From: Paraburkholderia haematera
Lineage (GTDB): Bacteria; Pseudomonadota; Gammaproteobacteria; Burkholderiales; Burkholderiaceae
Length of the DNA stretch: 64,000 nt
Direction of reading: 5' to 3'
Assembly (NCBI RefSeq): GCF_905220975.1
Contig: NZ_CAJNBK010000015.1
Location: 62,001-126,000 of the forward strand
In this document: positions 38,448-47,032 of the stretch, one piece after another
How positions within the stretch are numbered: the first letter of the stretch is position 1
How the letters are laid out: the number at the start of each line of letters is the position of its first letter
Program-made: the position numbers and the translations under genes
The notes under the pieces: model-generated
Seen by the model: the letters and a program-made list of their open reading frames with translations, nothing else
What the model was told of the DNA's origin: nothing
Databases searched by the model: none

Positions 38448-39248
38448 ATGCAACGTCGTTTCATTCTCAAACTGGCCGCCACGCTCGGCGCCGCCTCGCT
38501 GTTCGCCGCCGCCACGGCGGCTCACGCTGATGACATCATCAAGGTCGGTGTGACGGGCGGCCCGCACGCGCAGATCATGGAAGTCGTGAAGACGGTTGCG
38601 GCAAAGAACGGTCTGAACATCAAGATCGTCGAATTCTCCGACTACGTGCAGCCGAACGCGGCGCTCGCCGGCGGCGACCTCGACGCAAACAGCTATCAGC
38701 ACGACCCGTACTTGCAGGCCCAGGTGAAGGACCGCGGCTACAAGCTGATCCGCATCGCCGATACGGTTACGTACCCGATGGGCATCTACTCGAAGAAAGT
38801 GAAGACGCTGGCAGAATTGCAGCCGGGCGCGAAGATCGCGGTGCCGAACGATCCGACCAATGGCGGCCGGGCATTGCTGTTGCTGCAAAAGCAGGGTCTG
38901 TTGAAGCTGCGCGCGGACGCAGGTCTCAAGGCAACGCCGCTCGACATCGTCGACAACCCGAAGAAGTTGAAGATCGTCGAACTCGACGCCGCGCAAATCC
39001 CCCGTTCGCTGGGCGATGTGGACGCCGCCGCGATCAATACGAACTTTGCGATGGAAGCGGGCCTGAAGCCCAGACAGGACGCCATTGCAATCGAAGACCC
39101 GAAGGGGCCGTACGTGAACATCATCGCAATCCGCGAAGCTGACAAAAACAAGCCTTGGGTTGCGAAGCTGGTCGCGGCGTATCATTCGCCGGAGGTGAAG
39201 CAGTTCGTCGAGAGCAAGTTCGGCGGGGCGGTGATTACCGCCTGGTGA
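38448..39248 (+). CDS. metQ: Methionine-binding protein MetQ (NlpA family)
   Basis: 266 residues; captures D/L-methionine for MetNI. Signal peptide MQRRFILKLAATLGAASLFA, cleaved near AHA-DD. It has no lipobox cysteine, so unlike E. coli MetQ it should be a soluble periplasmic protein. The family core begins IIKVGVTGGPHAQIMEVVK; YVNIIAIREADKNKPWV is conserved near the C-terminus. Confidence 0.94.
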   Translation: MQRRFILKLAATLGAASLFAAATAAHADDIIKVGVTGGPHAQIMEVVKTVAAKNGLNIKIVEFSDYVQPNAALAGGDLDANSYQHDPYLQAQVKDRGYKLIRIADTVTYPMGIYSKKVKTLAELQPGAKIAVPNDPTNGGRALLLLQKQGLLKLRADAGLKATPLDIVDNPKKLKIVELDAAQIPRSLGDVDAAAINTNFAMEAGLKPRQDAIAIEDPKGPYVNIIAIREADKNKPWVAKLVAAYHSPEVKQFVESKFGGAVITAW

Positions 39249-39252
39249 TCGG

Positions 39253-39276
39253 ACGGCCGGGTTTTTGGCCGTTTTT
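39253..39276 (+). terminator. Terminator of metNIQ
   Basis: ACGGCC / GGCCGT stem (39253-39258, 39267-39272) then TTTTT, just after the metQ stop. Confidence 0.7.
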
Positions 39277-39333
39277 CCCGACTGTTGGCATGGCAAGACA
39301 CGACGGCAGCGCAAAATTAGAGTCGTCCGTCTT

Positions 39334-39361
39334 AACCCGGGGTTGTCGCCCGGGTTTTTTC
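39334..39361 (+). terminator. Second terminator before etfBA
   Basis: AACCCGGG (39334-39341), 7-base loop, CCCGGGTT (39349-39356) and a T-run to 39360. Confidence 0.85.
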
Positions 39362-39370
39362 GAGATTAAA

Positions 39371-39388
39371 ATAGAACGACCGTTCGAT
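39371..39388. promoter_or_regulatory. Palindrome upstream of etfBA, TetR-operator-like
   Basis: AT-A-GAACG-AC-CGTTC-G-AT: perfect 5-bp arms around two bases, flanked by a matching AT/AT pair. It lies ~80 bases before the TATAAT at 39466. A second inverted repeat GAGGA-N7-TCCTC follows at about 39405-39421. TetR-type regulators of fatty-acid genes bind such sites; no regulator gene is adjacent. Confidence 0.4.
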
Positions 39389-39465
39389 ATTGCCGTCACG
39401 CCGCTGAGGAGCGATATCCTCCTGCTAGAGCACCCGCGACACGGCTGCTGCGAAAGGGCAGTCGC

Positions 39466-39471
39466 TATAAT
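39466..39471 (+). promoter_or_regulatory. Likely -10 element of the etfBA promoter
   Basis: Perfect TATAAT 40 bases before the etfB start; no good -35 at 16-18 bases, which would fit activated or weak basal transcription. Confidence 0.4.
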
Positions 39472-39511
39472 GTTCGTTGGGTTGACGTATTCGTAACTTT
39501 GGAGCGTGTGC

Positions 39512-40261
39512 ATGAAAATCCTGGTGCCAGTCAAGAGAGTGGTCGATTACAACGTGAAAGTCCGGGTCAAGTCGGACGGCACGGGCGTCGACATCGCGAA
39601 CGTGAAGATGTCGATGAATCCGTTCGACGAAATTGCGGTTGAAGAAGCCGTTCGTCTGCGTGAAGCGGGCGTGGCGACGGAAGTGATCGCCGTGTCGTGC
39701 GGCGTGACGCAGTCGCAAGAAACGCTGCGCACGGCGCTGGCGATCGGCGCGGACCGCGCCATCCTGATCGAGTCGAACGAAGAGCTGCAGCCGCTGGCGG
39801 TGGCCAAGCTGCTGAAGGCGCTGGTCGACAAGGAACAGCCGCAACTGGTGATCCTCGGCAAGCAGGCGATCGACGACGATTCGAACCAGACTGGCCAGAT
39901 GCTGGCTGCGCTGGCGAACCTGCCGCAAGCCACGTTTGCCTCGAAGGTTGTCGTGGCTGATGGCAAGGCAACGGTATCGCGCGAAGTGGACGGCGGTGCT
40001 GAAACGCTGTCGCTGACGCTGCCGGCCGTGATCACGACCGACCTGCGCCTGAACGAGCCGCGCTATGTGACGCTGCCGAACATCATGAAGGCGAAGAAGA
40101 AGCCGCTGGAAGTCGTCAAGCCGGAAGACCTGGGTGTCGACGTCACGCCGCGCCTGAAGACGCTGAAGGTTGTCGAGCCGCCGAAGCGCTCCGCCGGTGT
40201 GATGGTGCCGGATGTGAAGACGCTGGTCGAGAAGCTGAAGACCGAAGCCAAGGTGCTGTAA
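39512..40261 (+). CDS. etfB: Electron transfer flavoprotein beta subunit
   Basis: 249 residues. With EtfA it carries electrons from acyl-CoA and other dehydrogenases to ETF:quinone oxidoreductase. Begins MKILVPVKRVVDYNVKVRVK and contains the signature VEEAVRLREAGVATEVIAVS, the AMP-binding GKQAIDDDSNQTGQMLA, and NIMKAKKKPLE (recognition loop). ATG 39512 is preferred over GTG 39506 because GGAG is seven bases upstream. Confidence 0.96.
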   Translation: MKILVPVKRVVDYNVKVRVKSDGTGVDIANVKMSMNPFDEIAVEEAVRLREAGVATEVIAVSCGVTQSQETLRTALAIGADRAILIESNEELQPLAVAKLLKALVDKEQPQLVILGKQAIDDDSNQTGQMLAALANLPQATFASKVVVADGKATVSREVDGGAETLSLTLPAVITTDLRLNEPRYVTLPNIMKAKKKPLEVVKPEDLGVDVTPRLKTLKVVEPPKRSAGVMVPDVKTLVEKLKTEAKVL

Positions 40262-40274
40262 GGAGACGGACGAA

Positions 40275-41210
40275 ATGACGAATCTGGTAATAGCAGAACA
40301 CGACGGTGCGTCGATCAAGGCCGCGACGCTGAACACGGTTGCAGCCGCGCAGAAGATTGGTGGCGACGTTCACGTGCTGGTGGCGGGTCACAACGCGCAA
40401 GCCGCAGCGGATGCGGCAGCGAAGATTGCAGGTGTTAGCAAAGTGCTGCTGGCCGACGCGCCGCAACTCGCAGCGGGTCTCGCAGAAAACGTCGAAGCGA
40501 CGGTGCTGAACATTGCGAAGGACTACACGCACATCCTGGCGCCGGCGACTGCCTACGGCAAAAACATCGCGCCGCGTATCGCCGCGAAGCTCGACGTCGC
40601 ACAGATCAGCGACATCACCGCAGTGGACTCGGTCGACACGTTCGAGCGCCCGATCTACGCCGGTAACGCGATCGCTACGGTGCAATCGGCTGACCCGATC
40701 AAGGTCATCACGGTTCGCACGACGGGCTTCGACCCGGTTGCAGCCGAAGGCGGCAGCGCAACGGTCGAGAAGATCGAAGCGGCAGCCGACACGGGCCTTT
40801 CGCAATTCGTGAGCCGCGAAGTGACGAAGCTGGACCGTCCGGAGCTGACCTCGGCGAAGATCATCGTCTCGGGTGGCCGGGGTCTCGGCAACGGCGAGAA
40901 CTACACCAAGGTGCTCGAGCCGCTGGCTGACAAGCTGAACGCGGCGCTGGGCGCGTCGCGCGCGGCAGTCGATGCGGGCTTCGTGCCGAACGACTATCAG
41001 GTCGGCCAGACCGGCAAGATCGTGGCGCCCCAACTGTACGTGGCCGTCGGCATCTCGGGTGCGATCCAGCATCTGGCCGGCATGAAAGACTCGAAGGTCA
41101 TCGTCGCGATCAACAAGGATCCGGAAGCGCCGATTTTCAGCGTCGCCGATTACGGTCTGGTGGGCGATCTGTTCACGCTCGTGCCGGAGCTCGTCAGCGA
41201 GCTCGGCTAA
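40275..41210 (+). CDS. etfA: Electron transfer flavoprotein alpha subunit
   Basis: 311 residues, 13 bases after etfB. Contains the FAD-binding C-terminal domain: VSGGRGLGNGENYTKVLEPL, GQTGKIVAPQLYVAVGISGA and HLAGMKDSKVIVAINKDPEA. It forms the ETF heterodimer. An acyl-CoA dehydrogenase, a likely electron donor, follows. Confidence 0.97.
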   Translation: MTNLVIAEHDGASIKAATLNTVAAAQKIGGDVHVLVAGHNAQAAADAAAKIAGVSKVLLADAPQLAAGLAENVEATVLNIAKDYTHILAPATAYGKNIAPRIAAKLDVAQISDITAVDSVDTFERPIYAGNAIATVQSADPIKVITVRTTGFDPVAAEGGSATVEKIEAAADTGLSQFVSREVTKLDRPELTSAKIIVSGGRGLGNGENYTKVLEPLADKLNAALGASRAAVDAGFVPNDYQVGQTGKIVAPQLYVAVGISGAIQHLAGMKDSKVIVAINKDPEAPIFSVADYGLVGDLFTLVPELVSELG

Positions 41211-41251
41211 GCGCCGCAACGCCGTAAAAAGGCGTCTGGCAGCACGCGAGA

Positions 41252-41287
41252 GGGCGCGGGACCTATCAAGTCCGGCGCCCTTTTTTT
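41252..41287 (+). terminator. Terminator between etfA and the acyl-CoA dehydrogenase gene
   Basis: GGGCGC / GCGCCC outer stem and GGAC / GTCC inner stem with one mismatch, then seven T's. It leaves only ~25 bases before the next gene, so that gene may depend on read-through or a promoter inside etfA. Confidence 0.88.
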
Positions 41288-41312
41288 ATCGAAAGTCAGG
41301 AGGAGAACTAAA

Positions 41313-43103
41313 ATGAGCTATTCGGCGCCCATCAAGGACATGCTGTTCGTGATGAAAGAGCTGGCCGGTCTCGAAGACATCGCGACGCTGCCAGGCTTCG
41401 AAGACGCGAACCTCGATACGGCGCAGGCCGTGCTCGAAGAGTCAGCGAAACTGTGCGGAGAAGTACTGGCGCCGCTGAACGTCGAAGGCGATCGCAATCC
41501 GAGCAGCTGGAAAGATGGCGTGGTGACCGCAACGCCCGGTTTCAAGGACGCGTTCCGTCAGTTCTCCGAAGGCGGCTGGCAAGGCGTGCAACATCCGGTC
41601 GACTACGAAGGCCAGGGCCTGCCCAAACTGATCGCGACGCCCTGCGTTGAAATGCTCAACGCGTCCAACCTGTCGTTCGCACTGTGCCCGCTGCTGACGG
41701 ACGGCGCAATCGAAGCGCTCCTGACGGCCGGCACTGAAGCGCAGAAGCAGGCCTACGTGCCGAAGCTGATCTCCGGCGAGTGGACCGGTACGATGAACCT
41801 GACCGAGCCGCAAGCCGGTTCCGATCTCGCGCTGGTGCGCACACGCGCGGAACCGCAAGGCGACGGTTCGTTCAAGCTGTTCGGCACCAAGATTTTCATT
41901 ACGTGGGGCGAGCACGACATGGCGAAGAACATCGCCCATCTCGTGCTGGCGCGCACGCCGAATGCACCGGAAGGCGTGAAGGGCATCTCGCTCTTCATCG
42001 TGCCGAAGTTTCTCGTCAATGAAGACGGCTCGCTCGGTGAGCGCAACGACGTGCATTGTGTCTCGATCGAGCACAAGCTCGGCATCAAGGCGAGCCCGAC
42101 CGCGGTGCTGCAATTCGGCGACCACGGCGGCGCGATCGGTCATCTGATCGGCGAAGAAAATCGCGGCCTCGAATACATGTTCATCATGATGAACGCGGCG
42201 CGTTTCGCGGTGGGCATGCAGGGCGTTGCCATGTCCGATCGCGCGTATCAGAAGGCCGTCGCGTATGCGAAGGATCGCGTGCAAAGCCGTCCGGTGGATG
42301 GCTCCGCGAAACAATCGGTGGCGATCATTCAGCACCCGGACGTGCGCCGCATGCTCGCAACGATGCGTGGTCTCACGGAAGCATCGCGCGCGTTGGCGTA
42401 TGTCGCCGCGGCGCACAGCGACATCGCGCATCGTCATCCTGACGCAGCCTCGCGCGCTGAACATCAGGAGATCTACGAATACCTTGTGCCGATCGTGAAG
42501 GGCTGGAGCACGGAACTGTCGATCGACGTGACGAGCCTCGGCGTGCAGGTGCACGGCGGCATGGGTTTCATCGAGGAAACCGGCGCTGCGCAGTATTACC
42601 GCGACGCGCGCATTCTGCCGATCTACGAAGGCACAACCGCGATTCAGGCCAACGATCTGATCGGCCGCAAGACTGTGCGCGACGGCGGCAAGGTCGCGAA
42701 GTCGCTACTGGCCGATGTGGCGGAAACGATCGAGGCGCTCGGCGCGCAACAAGGTGCCGCGTTCGACTCGATGAAGAAGTATCTGGCGCAGGGTCATCGC
42801 TCGCTGAGCGCCGTGGTCGATTTTGTTGTCGCCAACACGAAGAGCGATCCGAACGCGGTGTTCGCCGGCAGCGTTCCGTATCTGAAGCTGGCGGGCGTTG
42901 TCCTGGGCGGCTGGCAGATGGCGCGTGCGTTGCTCGTGGCGGCTGAAAAGCGCGCCGAGGATCCGTCGTTCTACGGCGCGAAGATCGCGACCGCGCAGTT
43001 CTATGCCGAGCATGTTCTGCCGCTGGCGTCGGCGTTGGAAGCGTCGATTGTCAGCGCGAAGGGTGGGGAGGGGGTGCTGGCGTTGTCGGAAGATCAGTTC
43101 TGA
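41313..43103 (+). CDS. Acyl-CoA dehydrogenase with C-terminal extension
   Basis: 596 residues, of the large soluble acyl-CoA dehydrogenase class (DmdC/FadE-like) that introduces the first double bond in beta-oxidation and reduces ETF. Family segments: GEWTGTMNLTEPQAGSDLAL (FAD-contacting), TKIFITWGEHDM, LGIKASPTAVLQFGD, and the catalytic-Glu region YYRDARILPIYEGTTAIQAN. A ~130-residue C-terminal domain is added. SD GGAGGAG lies nine bases before ATG. It sits directly behind etfBA. Confidence 0.94.
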   Translation: MSYSAPIKDMLFVMKELAGLEDIATLPGFEDANLDTAQAVLEESAKLCGEVLAPLNVEGDRNPSSWKDGVVTATPGFKDAFRQFSEGGWQGVQHPVDYEGQGLPKLIATPCVEMLNASNLSFALCPLLTDGAIEALLTAGTEAQKQAYVPKLISGEWTGTMNLTEPQAGSDLALVRTRAEPQGDGSFKLFGTKIFITWGEHDMAKNIAHLVLARTPNAPEGVKGISLFIVPKFLVNEDGSLGERNDVHCVSIEHKLGIKASPTAVLQFGDHGGAIGHLIGEENRGLEYMFIMMNAARFAVGMQGVAMSDRAYQKAVAYAKDRVQSRPVDGSAKQSVAIIQHPDVRRMLATMRGLTEASRALAYVAAAHSDIAHRHPDAASRAEHQEIYEYLVPIVKGWSTELSIDVTSLGVQVHGGMGFIEETGAAQYYRDARILPIYEGTTAIQANDLIGRKTVRDGGKVAKSLLADVAETIEALGAQQGAAFDSMKKYLAQGHRSLSAVVDFVVANTKSDPNAVFAGSVPYLKLAGVVLGGWQMARALLVAAEKRAEDPSFYGAKIATAQFYAEHVLPLASALEASIVSAKGGEGVLALSEDQF

Positions 43104-43146
43104 TGTTGCATTTCTGCTCTCGATCCATGTAGCGAAAGCTCGTGCG

Positions 43147-43185
43147 AAAAAACAAACGGCGCCCTGTGAGGCGCCGTTTGTTTTT
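43147..43185. terminator. Bidirectional terminator between acyl-CoA dehydrogenase gene and dadA
   Basis: AACAAACGGCGCC (43151-43163), loop CTGTGA, GGCGCCGTTTGTT, with T's on the plus side and A's on the other. Confidence 0.92.
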
Positions 43186-43251
43186 GTCACGCCGGTCCGT
43201 CTATCACGACCAACCGGCGTAACCGCTCGCGAAGCGGTAAATCGTCAATCC

Positions 43252-44538
43252 TTACGCATAAGCCGGGCGATGCGCACCGCCGGTCTCGCCGAGATAGCGA
43301 TGCACCGACAGATCGTCCGCCTTGATCACCGGCTGCTTGCCCGACATCACGTCGGCCAGCAATTGACCTGAGCCGCACGACATCGTCCAGCCCAGCGTGC
43401 CGTGCCCCGTGTTCAGGAACAGGTTCGGCACGGGAGTGCGGCCGACGATCGGCGTGCCGTCAGGCGTCATCGGACGCAGGCCGGTCCAGAACGTAGCCTT
43501 CGACGTATCGCCGCCGCCCGGGAACAGATCGTTCACGCACAGTTCCAGCGTTTCGCGGCGCGCCTGGCGCAGCGACTTGTCGAAGCCGACGATCTCCGCC
43601 ATGCCGCCGACGCGAATCCGGTCGTCGAAGCGCGTGATCGCGATCTTGTAGGTTTCATCGAGCACGGTGGAAATCGGCGCGGACGCTTCATTGACGATCG
43701 GCGCGGTGATCGAATAACCCTTGAGCGGGTAGACCGGAATCTTGACGAGGCCGGACAGGAATTTCGTCGAGTACGAACCGAGTGCCACGACGAACGAATC
43801 CGCGCGCACCATTTCAGCACCGCATTGCACGCCGGCAATGCGGTCGCCCGCCATGGCGAGTGCGTCGATCGGCGTGTTGTAGCGGAATTTGACGCCCAGT
43901 TGTTCGGCCAGCGCGGCGAGGCGCGTGGTGAACATCTGGCAGTCGCCGGTTTCGTCGCCCGGAAGGCGCAGACCGCCCGTCAGCTTGTGCGAGACCGCGG
44001 CGAGCGCCGGTTCGGCTTGCGCGAGTTCGGCCGGCGACAGCAGTTCATACGGCACGTTCGCTTCCTGCAACACGGCGATGTCTTTCGCGGCGCCGTCGAA
44101 CTGCTGTTGCGTGCGGAACACCTGCAGCGTGCCGCCGGTGCGGCCTTCGTACTGGATGCCGGTTTCGGCGCGCAGCGCTTGCAGACAATCGCGGCTGTAC
44201 TCGGCGAGACGGACCATGCGGCCCTTGTTCACCGCATAACGCGACGACGTGCAGTTCTGCAGCATCTGCCACATCCATTGCAACTGGAATTGCGTGCCGT
44301 CGAGGCGGATCGCCAGCGGCGCATGCTTCTGGAACATCCACTTGACGGCCTTCAGCGGCACGCCCGGCGCCGCCCACGGCGACGCGTAGCCCGGCGAGAT
44401 CTGGCCGGCATTGGCAAAGCTGGTTTCGAGCGCCGGGCCGGCCTCGCGATCGATCACCGTGACTTCGTGACCGGCGCGCGCCAGATAATAAGCGCTCGTC
44501 ACCCCAACGACGCCACTGCCCAAAACGACGACTCGCAT
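43252..44538 (-). CDS. dadA: D-amino acid dehydrogenase DadA
   Basis: 428-residue FAD protein that deaminates D-amino acids, mainly D-alanine, to 2-oxo acids, feeding electrons into the respiratory chain. Rossmann motif VVVLGSGVVGVTSAYYLARA at the N-terminus, FANAGQISPGYASPWAAPG and the C-terminal GTLGWTMSCGSGQLLADVM are DadA-specific. It diverges from an Lrp-type regulator, which probably controls it; no dadX racemase lies in the window. Confidence 0.96.
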   Translation of the reverse strand: MRVVVLGSGVVGVTSAYYLARAGHEVTVIDREAGPALETSFANAGQISPGYASPWAAPGVPLKAVKWMFQKHAPLAIRLDGTQFQLQWMWQMLQNCTSSRYAVNKGRMVRLAEYSRDCLQALRAETGIQYEGRTGGTLQVFRTQQQFDGAAKDIAVLQEANVPYELLSPAELAQAEPALAAVSHKLTGGLRLPGDETGDCQMFTTRLAALAEQLGVKFRYNTPIDALAMAGDRIAGVQCGAEMVRADSFVVALGSYSTKFLSGLVKIPVYPLKGYSITAPIVNEASAPISTVLDETYKIAITRFDDRIRVGGMAEIVGFDKSLRQARRETLELCVNDLFPGGGDTSKATFWTGLRPMTPDGTPIVGRTPVPNLFLNTGHGTLGWTMSCGSGQLLADVMSGKQPVIKADDLSVHRYLGETGGAHRPAYA

Positions 44539-44698
44539 AGCTGCTCCAGAGAAAGGTCTGAGGGCGGCGCGCTCGTCGATTCGTTGGAATTCATTCGATT
44601 AACGAGGTGTAACGCGGTTCGCCCAGTGATAACCGCTATACTATTAACAGTCAGGCAGGTTTTGTTATCGTATTTTCAAGATTTTCAGCAAAAACACT

Positions 44699-45187
44699 AT
44701 GCGTACACAGCGCCAACCGGTCCGGGCTCTCGACAAACTCGATCACAAGATCCTGCGGCTCCTGCAGCAAGACGGCCGGATGGCGATGAAAGACCTTGCC
44801 GAACAGGTCGGACTGTCTGTGACGCCTTGCATCGAGCGCGTCAAACGGATGGAGCGCGACGGCGTCATCACCGGCTATCACGCACGGGTGAACCCGGCTG
44901 AGCTGGGCGCGGCGCTGCTGGTGTTCGTCGAGATCACGCTCGACCACAAAAGCGGCAACATGTTCGACCAGTTCCGCCGCGAGGTGCAGAAGATCCCCGA
45001 GGTGCTGGAGTGCCACCTCGTCTCCGGCGACTTCGACTATCTGATCAAGGCGCGCATCGGCGAAATGGCCGACTACCGCAAACTGCTGGGTGACATCCTC
45101 TTGCAACTGCCCGGCGCGGTGCAGTCGAAAAGCTACGTGGTAATGGAAGAGATCAAGGAAACGCTGACGATCGCGGTTGGCGATTAG
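44699..45187 (+). CDS. Lrp/AsnC-family transcriptional regulator
   Basis: 162 residues: N-terminal winged HTH (LDKLDHKILRLLQQDGRMAM and LAEQVGLSVTPCIERVKRME), then an AsnC/RAM ligand-binding domain (~75-155). The GYHARVNPAELG and ECHLVSGDFDYLIKARI segments are close to Lrp itself. The 160-base gap shared with dadA is AT-rich near the regulator start and contains TATACT, a possible -10. Divergence suggests alanine-responsive control of dadA, as known for Lrp/DadR in other proteobacteria. Confidence 0.93.
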   Translation: MRTQRQPVRALDKLDHKILRLLQQDGRMAMKDLAEQVGLSVTPCIERVKRMERDGVITGYHARVNPAELGAALLVFVEITLDHKSGNMFDQFRREVQKIPEVLECHLVSGDFDYLIKARIGEMADYRKLLGDILLQLPGAVQSKSYVVMEEIKETLTIAVGD

Positions 45188-45232
45188 TTCACGCTGGAGG
45201 GGCGTAGCTGGACTCGACAAACGGCGTAAACA

Positions 45233-45248
45233 CTGTATATTTATACAG
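45233..45248. promoter_or_regulatory. LexA (SOS) box
   Basis: CTGTATATTTATACAG, a full CTGT-N8-ACAG palindrome with an AT-only core, as in E. coli-type LexA sites used by beta- and gamma-proteobacteria. It lies 37 bases before the GTG start of the radical SAM gene. Confidence 0.85.
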
Positions 45249-45285
45249 GTATTTTGCGCCGCCTTTGTTTTTACGTGCTCCAGCC

Positions 45286-46431
45286 GTGACCGATTCCGAC
45301 ACCCACTCCGCTAACGAATTTCCGATCGCTCCGCCAGCGCCCCGCAAGGGGCGCGGCGCGGTGACGAACTTGCAAGGCCGTTACGAAGTCGACCACCGCG
45401 AAGTGGTGGACGACGGCTGGCTTTCGTCACAGGAGGAAGATGGCGAACCCAAGGTCTTGCGCACGCAGGTTTTCGAGGAGCGGGCCAAGACCATTCTTAC
45501 GCGCAATGCGTCGCCGGATATTCCGTTCAGCGTGTCGCTGAACCCGTATCGGGGCTGCGAACATGGCTGTATCTACTGCTTCGCGCGGCCTACACATAGT
45601 TATCTAGGGCTGTCGCCCGGTCTCGACTTCGAAAGCCGTATCTACGCGAAGATCAACGCGCCGGAGTTGCTCGAACGCGAGTTGTCGAAGAAGTCCTATG
45701 TGCCCGAGCCGATCGCGCTGGGCGTCAATACCGACGCCTGGCAGCCCGTCGAGCGCGATTTGCGGCTCACGCGGCGGGTGGTCGAAGTGCTCAGCGAGCG
45801 GGGCCATCCATTCGCGGCGATCACCAAATCGTCGCTGATCGAGCGCGATATCGATCTGCTCGCGCCGATGGCGGCACGCGGGCAGTTCATGGCGGCCGTC
45901 ACGATCACCACGCTGGACGCGGACATCGCACGCACGCTTGAGCCGCGCGCGGCTACGCCGTCGCGTCGATTGCGCACGATCCGTACCTTGAGCGAGGCGG
46001 GTATTCCGGTTGGCGTGAGCATCGCGCCGGTGATTCCATTTGTGACCGAGCCGGACATGGAGCGTGTGCTGGAAGCGTGCGCCGAGGCCGGTGCATGCAA
46101 TGCGAGCTACATTGTGCTGCGCCTGCCGTGGGAAGTCGCGCCGCTATTCAAGGATTGGCTCTCGGCGCATTTTCCCGATCGTGCCGACCGGGTGATGAGT
46201 CGCGTGCGCGATATGCGGGGCGGGAAAGACTACGACTCGAACTTCTCGACTCGAATGAAGGGAGAGGGATTGTGGGCGGACCTGCTGAAGCAACGCTTCC
46301 AGAAGGCCACGCGCCGGCTCGGGTTAAACCGGCGCGATCGCGGCATTCTCGATATGTCGCACTTTCGCCGTGTCGAGGCGGTGCGTGCTGAACCGCCGCC
46401 AAGCGACAATCCGCAGTTGAGGCTTTTTTAG
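45286..46431 (+). CDS. PA0069-family radical SAM protein, SOS-regulated
   Basis: 381 residues. The radical SAM cluster is in RGCEHGCIYCFARPTHSYLG (CxxxCxxC); the protein belongs to the SplB-like COG1533 group related to spore-photoproduct lyase. GVNTDAWQPVERDLRLTR and AITKSSLIERDIDLL follow the group pattern, and YDSNFSTRMKGEG is near the C-terminus. The substrate is unknown. The start is not certain: GTG 45286 is preferred over TTG 45265 because only the part from VTDSDTH has a normal N-terminus. The LexA box upstream implies induction by DNA damage and a possible repair role (inference). Confidence 0.9.
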   Translation: MTDSDTHSANEFPIAPPAPRKGRGAVTNLQGRYEVDHREVVDDGWLSSQEEDGEPKVLRTQVFEERAKTILTRNASPDIPFSVSLNPYRGCEHGCIYCFARPTHSYLGLSPGLDFESRIYAKINAPELLERELSKKSYVPEPIALGVNTDAWQPVERDLRLTRRVVEVLSERGHPFAAITKSSLIERDIDLLAPMAARGQFMAAVTITTLDADIARTLEPRAATPSRRLRTIRTLSEAGIPVGVSIAPVIPFVTEPDMERVLEACAEAGACNASYIVLRLPWEVAPLFKDWLSAHFPDRADRVMSRVRDMRGGKDYDSNFSTRMKGEGLWADLLKQRFQKATRRLGLNRRDRGILDMSHFRRVEAVRAEPPPSDNPQLRLF

Positions 46432-46447
46432 CGCGGCGCGCGGGAGC

Positions 46448-46915
46448 TCATTGCGACAGCGCTTTGGCGGCCTGGACCTGACCTTCGAAGTAAGTCTGGA
46501 ACGAGATCGCAAGGCCCGTCATCAGCAGGAACGCACCGATCAGCAGCGAAAAGATCACGATGAAAATGACGGTCCAGCCCGAGCGGCTTTTGCGCTGGGT
46601 TTGCGGGTTGAACTGCGCGTCCCATTTTTCATCCGGGCGCAGGCCGTAGACGATCGCAGCCAGAAAGGCGGAGAGCAGCGAAACGGCGCCGAAAAAAGCG
46701 AGTACCCAACCGAGCATCGAGGCGCGCTCGCTTGCCACCACCAGCATGGCGCCCGGAATTCCGATCAGCGTGCCGAGCAGATGAGCCCATCCGTAAATGT
46801 CGCGCATGCCATACAGATAGAAGCGGTGGGCGCCGAGGCTCCCGAAGAAGAAGGCCAGCGCGGCGGTAATCGTCTTGGATCTGAAGTGCGAGGAGGTCGA
46901 AGCAAGGGTGGACAT
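46448..46915 (-). CDS. TM2-domain inner-membrane protein
   Basis: 155 residues with about four hydrophobic helices. The N-terminal pair forms a TM2 domain with the signature GSLGAHRFYLYG; further helices lie at ~65-90 and ~112-140. A polar loop (RPDEKWDAQFNPQTQRKSRS) joins them. The function of bacterial TM2 proteins is unknown. It converges on the radical SAM gene with a 16-base gap. Confidence 0.85.
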   Translation of the reverse strand: MSTLASTSSHFRSKTITAALAFFFGSLGAHRFYLYGMRDIYGWAHLLGTLIGIPGAMLVVASERASMLGWVLAFFGAVSLLSAFLAAIVYGLRPDEKWDAQFNPQTQRKSRSGWTVIFIVIFSLLIGAFLLMTGLAISFQTYFEGQVQAAKALSQ

Positions 46916-47003
46916 GTAGGCGATAGCAGAGTGGCGGGCGGTCGAAAGGAGCAGGGCGCCGGTGGGCGCGGATCGACGCGCATTCTACGCCCGCGGCGCG
47001 CTT

Positions 47004-47032
47004 ACGGCTAAGGCTAAGGCTACGGCTGCGGC
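47004..47032. repeat. Hexamer tandem repeat
   Basis: Four hexamers of the form (A/C)(C/A)GGCT: ACGGCT, AAGGCT, AAGGCT, ACGGCT, then GCGGC. It overlaps the stop codon of the minus-strand gene ending at 47020. Confidence 0.6.

Noticed and set aside
36656..39314. Long antisense frames across metNIQ
   Set aside because: They are Arg/His-rich products of high-GC third positions opposite well-supported genes.
47004..47032. Hexamer repeat as a regulatory array
   Set aside because: Only four copies, overlapping a stop codon between same-strand genes; no further structure.
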